The notes beneath the pieces are model-generated. The model saw only the letters and a list, made by a program, of their open reading frames with translations. It did no database searches and had not been told where the DNA came from. Both the position numbers and the translations under genes were made by a program. A stretch of 5,459 nt of DNA from Aurantimonadaceae bacterium (lineage in GTDB: Bacteria; Pseudomonadota; Alphaproteobacteria; Rhizobiales; Rhizobiaceae), in the NCBI GenBank assembly GCA_003232595.1, contig QIIJ01000212.1, forward strand, positions 1 to 5,459, given 5' to 3'. Shown piece by piece: positions 1 through 4,286 of this stretch (positions are counted from its first letter, which is position 1; each line of letters begins with the position of its first letter).

Positions 1-678
1 GCATCGACATTAAAAGAGCCAAAACTTGCATCCGATGGCGCCATTACCTGGCATGAAATTGAGGAAAAAAGCTCCGATGGTTCTGTGATCGCCTCTGCTG
101 ACAAACCATTTTCCGCTAATGGCGGACTTAAAATGCTCTCCGGCAATCTCGGTGAAGCCGTGATCAAGATATCTGCTGTCAAACCGGAATATCATCTGAT
201 TGAAGCGCCAGCGAAGGTGTTTGACAATCAGGATGCACTGCTTGCGGCATTCAAGGCCGGTGAACTTGACAGGGATTTCATCGCCGTTCTGCGCTTTCAG
301 GGGCCAAAAGCAAACGGTATGCCGGAACTGCACAAACTCACACCGACACTCGGCGTGTTGCAGGACAGGGGTTTTAAGGTGGCGCTTGTAACAGACGGGC
401 GCATGTCAGGTGCATCCGGCAAAATTCCAGCGGCCATTCACCTAACACCGGAGGCACTTGAGGGCGGAATAGTTGCCAGACTGCAGGATGGTGACCCGCT
501 GCGGCTTGATGCAAAAAAAGGCATTCTGGATGTGTTGCTGGACGAGGAAGTACTTGCTGCCCGTCCGCCTGCTGAACACGATTATGCATCCAGCAGCAAT
601 GGGTTGGGCCGGGAATTATTTGCCTCAATTCGCGCAAGTGTTGGCCCGGCCACTGAAGGTGCCAGTTTTATAAACTGA
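1..678 (+). CDS. edd: 6-phosphogluconate dehydratase (Entner-Doudoroff), C-terminal part
   Basis: This is the last 225 codons of a gene that begins before the window; the frame is open from base 1 to the TGA at 676-678. Edd is a cytoplasmic Fe-S enzyme that dehydrates 6-phosphogluconate to 2-keto-3-deoxy-6-phosphogluconate, the first committed step of the Entner-Doudoroff pathway. The segment carries the second IlvD/Edd family signature, VTDGRMSGASGK (388-423), followed by PAAIHLTPEA. It also has GGLKMLSGNLGEAVIKISAV (121-180) and PELHKLTPTLGVLQDRG, which match Edd more closely than the paralogue IlvD. The family is about 600 residues long, so roughly 60% is missing, including the usual cluster-binding cysteines. 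In rhizobia edd usually ends a zwf-pgl-edd operon, so those genes may lie just upstream (inference). No strong intrinsic terminator follows. Edd is strongly favoured over IlvD. Confidence 0.95.
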   Translation, partial: ASTLKEPKLASDGAITWHEIEEKSSDGSVIASADKPFSANGGLKMLSGNLGEAVIKISAVKPEYHLIEAPAKVFDNQDALLAAFKAGELDRDFIAVLRFQGPKANGMPELHKLTPTLGVLQDRGFKVALVTDGRMSGASGKIPAAIHLTPEALEGGIVARLQDGDPLRLDAKKGILDVLLDEEVLAARPPAEHDYASSSNGLGRELFASIRASVGPATEGASFIN

Positions 679-698
679 CAGTATTCACCAAATTTTGA

Positions 699-733
699 AC
701 CAATCGTTAAGCATGATCATGCAATTGGTAACG
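699..733. repeat. Overlapping inverted repeats between edd and the lysozyme gene
   Basis: Three dyads overlap here. ACCAAT (699-704) pairs with ATTGGT (724-729). CGTTA (705-709) pairs with TAACG (729-733). GCATGATCATGC (711-722) is a perfect 12-bp palindrome. Four T residues follow at 734-737. The structure could be a weak terminator for edd or a protein-binding operator for the lysozyme gene 70 bp downstream. The stems are short and bulged, so neither role is established. No convincing -35/-10 pair was found in 679-802. Confidence 0.4.
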
Positions 734-802
734 TTTTGCCGACACAATTGTCCGGCAGATGCGCTGTCAGTGTTAATCCTCCCAAACCCGTTCGGATGTT
801 AG

Positions 803-1585
803 ATGAAATTTATTTCGCTTTTTATGTTTACGACCATGGTTGCCGGTTACGCTGCATTTGGATTTGAGGCGCGTGCTGCCGATCTCATTAAACCCTTAAG
901 GTTCGGTGATGCCAAGCGGGTTCCCTTTAAAGGCGGGTCGCCACATGCCTATCCGGTGCACGGAGTGGATGTTTCAAAATATCAGGGCGAAATTGACTGG
1001 CAGCTGCTGAAATCACGTGGCACCGCGTTTGCCTTTATCAAGGCCACCGAAGGCGGTGACCATACGGATGAGGCGTTTAAAACCAATTGGCGCAATGCCA
1101 AACGCGCCGGGGTTCCGCGTGGGGCTTATCATTTTTATTATTTTTGCACTTCAGCCAAAAAACAGGCGCAGTGGTTTATAAAAAATGTGCCAAAAGACCC
1201 TTCCGCTCTTCCACCGGTACTTGATGCTGAGTGGAACAAAAAGTCTAGAACCTGTAAAAAATTTCCTTCGCCCGGCAAAGTACGCAGTGAATTTCTCATT
1301 TTCCTGAAACTGCTGGAACGCCACTACGGTAAAAAACCAATAATCTACACGACACCGGATTTTTATGATGAAAATTTTAAAGGCGTCTTCCACAATTACC
1401 CGATGTGGCTGCGTTCTGTCATCGCCCATCCGCGCAGCAGATATCCCGGCCGCAAATGGCGATTCTGGCAATATACCGGCACAGGCCGGATCAAGGGGTT
1501 CAAAGGTAACATCGACATCAATGTCTACAACGGTTCGATGGGCGAATTCAATCGCTGGCTGCGCAAGGTAACCAACGCGCGATAG
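803..1585 (+). CDS. Secreted GH25 family lysozyme (N-acetylmuramidase)
   Basis: The 260-residue protein belongs to glycoside hydrolase family 25, whose members cleave the MurNAc-GlcNAc beta-1,4 bond of peptidoglycan. Residues 1-25 look like a Sec signal peptide: Lys2, a hydrophobic core, then an Ala-Arg-Ala cleavage motif before Ala26. The domain covers about residues 52-253. HGVDVSKYQGEIDW has Asp56. FIKATEGGD and GAYHFYYF follow. LPPVLDAEW carries the DxE pair Asp141/Glu143. KPIIYTTPDFY, the WQY motif (222-224) and Asp238 in GNIDINVYNG complete it. These acidic residues match the family's known active-site set, so the enzyme looks intact. Only two cysteines are present (115 and 151), which may form a periplasmic disulfide. 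The ATG at 803 is chosen because it gives the complete signal peptide; the ribosome binding site before it is weak. The gene stands alone, between edd and a palindromic element. Likely roles are wall remodelling or attack on other bacteria; the sequence does not decide between them. Confidence 0.93.
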   Translation: MKFISLFMFTTMVAGYAAFGFEARAADLIKPLRFGDAKRVPFKGGSPHAYPVHGVDVSKYQGEIDWQLLKSRGTAFAFIKATEGGDHTDEAFKTNWRNAKRAGVPRGAYHFYYFCTSAKKQAQWFIKNVPKDPSALPPVLDAEWNKKSRTCKKFPSPGKVRSEFLIFLKLLERHYGKKPIIYTTPDFYDENFKGVFHNYPMWLRSVIAHPRSRYPGRKWRFWQYTGTGRIKGFKGNIDINVYNGSMGEFNRWLRKVTNAR

Positions 1586-1608
1586 CACGTGCTCGTTAAC
1601 CAAATTAA

Positions 1609-1642
1609 TTAGAGCAAGTTTCGACCATACGGAATCACTTGA
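1609..1642 (+). repeat. Left terminal inverted repeat (34 bp)
   Basis: It begins TTAGAGCAAG and ends CACTTGA. It pairs with 1877-1910 except at 1618 (G opposite T, a G-U wobble if transcribed) and 1633 (A opposite C). Similarity stops sharply at CACTTGA, where the internal arm begins. Confidence 0.9.
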
Positions 1643-1738
1643 CCGGTTTTCCGCGTCTGCTGGCAAGGCGCAATTTCCGCCTTGGTCTTTACGACCACAA
1701 GGAAAGTGCAACAATGTCCAGAAGGCGCGGAAAACCGG
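1643..1738. repeat. Internal arm A of the element: 16-bp stem with small hairpins inside
   Basis: CCGGTTTTCCGCG (1643-1655) is the exact reverse complement of 1726-1738. Pairing continues inward through one G-T wobble to 1658/1723, giving a 16-bp stem. Inside, CAAGGCG (1664-1670) pairs with CGCCTTG (1678-1684) around a 7-nt loop. An alternative small stem is TGGTC (1683-1687) with GACCA (1693-1697). The arm starts directly after the left terminal repeat. Confidence 0.8.
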
Positions 1739-1761
1739 CCTCCGCCAAGGTTTGGGGGGGC

Positions 1762-1870
1762 CAAATCAGCCCATCAGCTCGCCTGCCCTCGGGCTTGACC
1801 CGGGGGTTGAGCAGCTTGTCCGATACCTGTATCGCGCGGCGCTGTTCGCTTAGCTGAGTGTGCTGATTTG
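1762..1870. repeat. Internal arm B of the element: long interrupted stem with two sub-hairpins
   Basis: CAAATCAGC (1762-1770) is the exact reverse complement of 1862-1870. After one mismatch the stem continues through CAT with GTG (1772-1774/1858-1860, one wobble), a bulged A1857, and CAGCT with AGCTG (1775-1779/1852-1856). Inside are a REP-like hairpin (1787-1805) and a second stem, 1809-1815 with 1841-1847 (one wobble), enclosing CGATA/TATCG (1821-1825/1830-1834). It ends six bases before the right terminal repeat. Confidence 0.75.
1787..1805. repeat. REP-like GC-rich hairpin inside the element
   Basis: CCTCGGG (1787-1793) pairs with CCCGGGG (1799-1805) through seven pairs, one a T-G wobble, around the loop CTTGA. 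On the opposite strand it reads as a variant of the 'CCCGGGTCAAGCCCGGG' palindrome, which from memory is widespread between genes in Alphaproteobacteria. A dispersed repeat may thus have been captured by, or form part of, the larger element. Confidence 0.6.
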
Positions 1871-1876
1871 ACTCCA

Positions 1877-1910
1877 TCAAGTGATCCCGTATGGTCGAAA
1901 TTTGCTCTAA
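1877..1910 (-). repeat. Right terminal inverted repeat (34 bp)
   Basis: Read on the minus strand it begins TTAGAGCAAA and ends CACTTGA, matching the left repeat at 32 of 34 positions. The bases outside the repeats (before 1609 and after 1910) show no further symmetry, so the element boundary is sharp. Confidence 0.9.
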
Positions 1911-1935
1911 CTTGGCCGGATTCTCCTTATATTTC

Positions 1936-1964
1936 TTGACAGGGCCGGGAGTCATCATTATCTC
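1936..1964 (+). promoter_or_regulatory. Probable groESL promoter
   Basis: A perfect TTGACA (1936-1941) is followed after 17 bp by TATCTC (1959-1964), a partial -10 box. A start site would fall near 1970, at the edge of the CIRCE operator, the usual arrangement for HrcA-controlled groESL promoters. The same bases (CTTGAC then CATTAT) could also serve the alphaproteobacterial heat-shock sigma factor RpoH, whose -35 region begins CTTG. Which sigma factor acts cannot be decided from the sequence. Confidence 0.6.
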
Positions 1965-1971
1965 AACCGGG

Positions 1972-1998
1972 CTGGCACTCTTATGAGGAGAGTGCTAA
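1972..1998 (+). promoter_or_regulatory. CIRCE operator (HrcA binding site) of groESL
   Basis: The element is a 9-9-9 inverted repeat: CTGGCACTC (1972-1980), spacer TTATGAGGA, then GAGTGCTAA (1990-1998). The known consensus is TTAGCACTC-N9-GAGTGCTAA. The right half is perfect. The left half differs at positions 1 and 3. HrcA binds this site and represses groESL; loss of HrcA activity under folding stress relieves the repression. The position at or just after the predicted start site fits repression. hrcA itself is not in the window. Confidence 0.93.
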
Positions 1999-2021
1999 CA
2001 TCCAAATTGTCCCAATCAGAT

Positions 2022-2048
2022 CAGCCTGTTGAGGCTGTCGACACAGGA
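2022..2048 (+). promoter_or_regulatory. groES leader: alternative hairpins and the Shine-Dalgarno site
   Basis: CAGCCT (2022-2027) can pair with AGGCTG (2032-2037) around the tetraloop GTTG. Alternatively CCTGT (2025-2029) can pair with ACAGG (2043-2047), which overlaps the likely Shine-Dalgarno AGGA (2045-2048, 10 nt before the groES ATG). The two stems share 2025-2027 and exclude each other. A regulatory role is inference; the occluding stem has only five pairs. Confidence 0.35.
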
Positions 2049-2058
2049 TTACAATAAA

Positions 2059-2355
2059 ATGGCTAAAGTAAAATTTCGTCCTCTGCACGATCGTGTGGTT
2101 GTACGTCGCGTAGAATCTGAAACAAAAACTGCCGGTGGCATCATTATTCCCGACAACGCTCAGGAAAAACCTTCTGAAGGTGAAGTGGTATCCGTTGGTT
2201 CCGGTAATCGTGATGAGGCCGGCAAACTGGTCCCGCTTGATGTGAAAGCTGGCGACCGGGTTCTTTTTGGCAAATGGTCCGGCACGGAAGTCAAGATTGA
2301 TCTTGAAGACCTGCTGATCATGAAAGAATCCGATATCATGGGTATCATTGGCTAA
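2059..2355 (+). CDS. groES: Co-chaperonin GroES (Cpn10)
   Basis: GroES is the cytoplasmic heptameric lid that caps GroEL and closes the folding chamber. The 98-residue product is full length for the family. FRPLHDRVVVRR (6-17) is the N-terminal strand. ETKTAGGIIIPDNAQEKP (21-38) is the mobile loop, with the hydrophobic Ile-Ile-Ile (28-30) that docks on the GroEL apical domain. GEVVSVGSG, DRVLFGKWSGTEV and the ending IMKESDIMGIIG are family hallmarks of rhizobial type. The ATG at 2059 is chosen over a TTG at 2029, which would add ten residues without family support; AGGA at 2045-2048 serves the ATG. The gene is first in the groES-groEL operon, with its own promoter, CIRCE operator and an approximately 88-nt leader. 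Nothing appears damaged. Confidence 0.98.
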   Translation: MAKVKFRPLHDRVVVRRVESETKTAGGIIIPDNAQEKPSEGEVVSVGSGNRDEAGKLVPLDVKAGDRVLFGKWSGTEVKIDLEDLLIMKESDIMGIIG

Positions 2356-2398
2356 GCCAAACACCTGAATAACCTTAACAATTCAAAATTCGCTAATC

Positions 2399-2422
2399 GA
2401 AGCACGATGATGCTTCAAGGAG
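2399..2422 (+). promoter_or_regulatory. Hairpin abutting the groEL Shine-Dalgarno site
   Basis: GAAGCA (2399-2404) and TGCTTC (2411-2416) form a perfect 6-bp stem with loop CGATGA. The stem ends exactly where AAGGAG (2417-2422) begins, 7 nt before the groEL ATG. The 74-nt groES-groEL gap has no T-tract, so this is not a terminator. Possible roles are a processing site or 5' stabiliser for groEL mRNA, or placement of the ribosome binding site. Cleavage of groESL mRNA between the two genes has been reported in Agrobacterium tumefaciens (from memory). Confidence 0.6.
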
Positions 2423-2429
2423 TAATAAA

Positions 2430-4091
2430 ATGGCTGCTAAAGAAGTCAAATTCGGTTCTGATGCCCGTGAACGCATGTTGCGTGGTATCGATATTCTCGC
2501 TAATGCCGTGAGAGTCACCCTCGGTCCCAAGGGCCGCAATGTGGTTCTCGACAAATCCTTCGGCGCACCGCGCATCACCAAAGATGGTGTTACGGTTGCC
2601 AAAGAAATTGAACTTGATGACAAGTTTGAAAACATGGGCGCACAGCTGGTACGTGAAGTTGCCTCCAAAACCAATGATAATGCAGGTGACGGCACAACAA
2701 CCGCCACAATTCTTGCCCAGGCAATCGTGCGCGAAGGTGGCAAGGCTGTTGCCGCCGGTATGAACCCGATGGATCTGAAACGCGGCATTGATCTGGCTGT
2801 TTCAGAAGTCGTTGCTGAACTGAAGAAGAAGTCCAAAAAGATCAAGACTTCCGAAGAAGTTGCCCAGGTCGGCACCATCTCCGCCAATGGCGAAGAAGAA
2901 ATCGGCAATCGTATTGCTGAAGCCATGCAGCGTGTCGGCAATGAGGGTGTGATCACCGTTGAAGAAGCCAAGTCGCTTGAATCCACCCTTGATGTTGTTG
3001 AGGGCATGCAGTTCGACCGTGGTTATCTTTCACCCTATTTTGTCACCAACCCTGACAAGATGCTTTGTGATCTGGAAGACCCGTATATTCTTCTGCACGA
3101 AAAGAAACTTTCCAGCCTGCAGGCCATGCTGCCAATTCTTGAAGCTGTTGTTCAATCCAGCAGGCCACTTTTGATCATTGCTGAAGACATTGAAGGCGAA
3201 GCGCTTGCAACTCTCGTTGTTAACAAGCTGCGCGGTGGCCTCAAGGTTTCTGCAGTCAAGGCACCGGGCTTCGGCGACCGCCGCAAGGCCATGCTGGAAG
3301 ACCTCGCCATCCTCACCGGTGGTCAGGTTATTTCGGAAGATCTCGGCATCAAGCTTGAAACCGTTACACTTGATATGCTGGGCACGGCCAAGAAGGTTTC
3401 GATTACCAAAGAAGAAACCACAGTGATTGATGGTGCCGGCAAGAAAAAAGAAGTTCAGGCCCGTGTTGGCCAGATCAAACAGCAGATCGAAGAAACTTCT
3501 TCCGAATACGACAGGGAAAAACTGCAGGAACGCCTGGCCAAACTGGCTGGCGGTGTTGCCGTGATCTCCATCGGTGGCGCAACCGAAGTTGAAGTGAAAG
3601 AAAAGAAAGACCGTGTTGATGATGCACTGAACGCGACCCGTGCTGCGGTTGAAGAAGGCATTGTCCTTGGTGGCGGTGTTGCCCTTCTTCGCGCCGCCAA
3701 TGCGATCAAGACTGTCGGCGCGAACTCCGATCAGGATGCCGGTATCAATATTGTACGGCGCGCACTCCAGGCCCCAATTCGCCAAATCGCCGAAAATGCC
3801 GGTGATGAGGGTTCCATTGTGGTCGGTAAGGTTTCTGAAACCACAAAAGGCAACTTTGGCTACAATGCCCAGACTGGCAAATATGGTGACATGATTGCCA
3901 TGGGTATCATTGACCCGGTCAAGGTTGTGCGTTCTGCCCTGCAGGATGCGGCATCCATTGCCGGACTGCTGGTTACCACAGAAGCCATGGTTGCTGATGC
4001 GCCTGCAAAGGACACTGGCGGCGGTGGCGGCGGCATGCCTGACATGGGCGGCATGGGCGGCGGTATGGGCGGCATGGGCGGTATGATGTAG
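2430..4091 (+). CDS. groEL: Chaperonin GroEL (Cpn60, HSP60)
   Basis: GroEL is the ATP-driven double-ring cytoplasmic chaperonin that folds proteins together with GroES. The 553-residue product is slightly longer than E. coli GroEL (548). Numbering lines up with E. coli through the equatorial and apical landmarks. Asp52 lies in TKDGVTVAKEIEL. Asp87 lies in GDGTTT (86-91, the nucleotide site). Asp398 in RVDDALNATRAAVEEG is the ATPase catalytic residue. Apical substrate and GroES contacts are kept: Tyr199, Tyr203, Leu234, Leu237 and Val264. GIVLGGGVALL and the flexible Gly-Gly-Met tail (about 530-553) are present. An ideal AAGGAG lies 7 nt before the ATG. The gene is cotranscribed with groES under the CIRCE-controlled promoter and ends at a strong terminator. 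Many rhizobia carry several groEL copies; CIRCE control and a full-length, complete sequence suggest a housekeeping copy (inference). Confidence 0.99.
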   Translation: MAAKEVKFGSDARERMLRGIDILANAVRVTLGPKGRNVVLDKSFGAPRITKDGVTVAKEIELDDKFENMGAQLVREVASKTNDNAGDGTTTATILAQAIVREGGKAVAAGMNPMDLKRGIDLAVSEVVAELKKKSKKIKTSEEVAQVGTISANGEEEIGNRIAEAMQRVGNEGVITVEEAKSLESTLDVVEGMQFDRGYLSPYFVTNPDKMLCDLEDPYILLHEKKLSSLQAMLPILEAVVQSSRPLLIIAEDIEGEALATLVVNKLRGGLKVSAVKAPGFGDRRKAMLEDLAILTGGQVISEDLGIKLETVTLDMLGTAKKVSITKEETTVIDGAGKKKEVQARVGQIKQQIEETSSEYDREKLQERLAKLAGGVAVISIGGATEVEVKEKKDRVDDALNATRAAVEEGIVLGGGVALLRAANAIKTVGANSDQDAGINIVRRALQAPIRQIAENAGDEGSIVVGKVSETTKGNFGYNAQTGKYGDMIAMGIIDPVKVVRSALQDAASIAGLLVTTEAMVADAPAKDTGGGGGGMPDMGGMGGGMGGMGGMM

Positions 4092-4121
4092 CCTGCCGCC
4101 AAGACCATAGTTCGCTAATTC

Positions 4122-4151
4122 AAAGGCCGCTTCTTTCGAGGCGGCCTTTTT
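4122..4151 (+). terminator. Rho-independent terminator of groESL
   Basis: AAAGGCCGC (4122-4130) pairs perfectly with GCGGCCTTT (4141-4149). The stem extends inward by three more pairs (T-G wobble, T-A, C-G) to the loop TTTC (4134-4137). Five T residues run 4147-4151. It starts 30 bp after the groEL stop. Read on the minus strand the stem is followed by only three T residues, so it may stop the convergent gene less efficiently. Confidence 0.93.
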
Positions 4152-4286
4152 GCTGGTTGAAACTGATTTGGTTCAGGTTGCTTTCGCTCAAGGCCATTCG
4201 GGGCTGCCCTCCGGCCTGCAGGGCGGGTGGCACACGGCGCCGGATTGAACATCGCTTCCTGACCCTGGCATCCAAATTCGCCTGCA
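4152..4286. other. Convergent intergenic spacer with GC-rich dyads
   Basis: No gene is seen here. GCCCT (4206-4210) pairs with AGGGC (4220-4224) around a 9-nt loop that includes half of the CCTGCAGG palindrome (4215-4222). CGGCGCCG (4235-4242) is another perfect palindrome. No T-tract follows on either strand, so a terminator for the minus-strand gene is not evident beyond the shared hairpin at 4122-4151. Confidence 0.4.

Larger units (their letters stand above)
1609..1910. mobile_element. MITE-like non-coding palindromic element with 34-bp terminal inverted repeats
   Basis: A 302-bp element is bounded by 34-bp inverted repeats that match at 32 of 34 positions. Both ends read TTAGAGCAA outside-in. 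A TA dinucleotide lies in each end (1610-1611 and 1908-1909), which would fit the TA target duplication of IS630/Tc1-type transposition, leaving a 296-bp core; this is inference. The interior has no credible gene. It is filled by two further inverted-repeat arms (1643-1738 and 1762-1870), each with smaller hairpins. No transposase is present, so any mobility would need help in trans. Small size, long terminal repeats and intergenic position resemble MITEs and the palindromic mosaic repeats (RIME type) of rhizobial genomes; membership of a named family was not checked. It starts 24 bp after the lysozyme stop and ends 25 bp before the groESL -35 box. Confidence 0.8.

Noticed and set aside
1584..1593. 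AGCACGTGCT palindrome over the lysozyme stop codon as a terminator
   Set aside because: It is a 10-bp perfect palindrome with no loop and no T-tract after it, so it cannot form a useful terminator hairpin.
1151..1714. Minus-strand open frame (187 codons) opposite the lysozyme gene
   Set aside because: It covers the catalytic region of an intact GH25 gene and extends into the terminal repeat, so it is an antisense shadow.
1639..1857. Open frame of 72 codons on the plus strand in the same element
   Set aside because: It lies wholly in nested inverted repeats and has no convincing ribosome binding site or family resemblance.
1689..1958. Open frame of 89 codons on the minus strand within the palindromic element
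   Set aside because: It runs through the terminal repeat, the REP-like hairpin and arm A. Its Pro-Arg-Val-Lys-Pro stretch is the translation of the palindrome, and no known domain is visible.
2029..2058. Upstream TTG start for groES
   Set aside because: The extra ten residues lie inside the leader hairpins and are absent from the GroES family. The ATG at 2059 has a ribosome binding site and matches the family start.
2393..3007. Minus-strand open frame (204 codons) opposite the start of groEL
   Set aside because: Its Ser/Thr/Pro/Leu-rich low-complexity content is typical of an antisense shadow, and it has no domain.
3030..3785. Long minus-strand open frame (251 codons) opposite groEL
   Set aside because: It is antisense to a highly conserved groEL; its Phe/Asn-rich content is a by-product of groEL codon use.
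4020..4088. GGC/ATG-rich tandem pattern at the end of groEL as a microsatellite or insertion
   Set aside because: It encodes the normal Gly-Gly-Met tail of GroEL.
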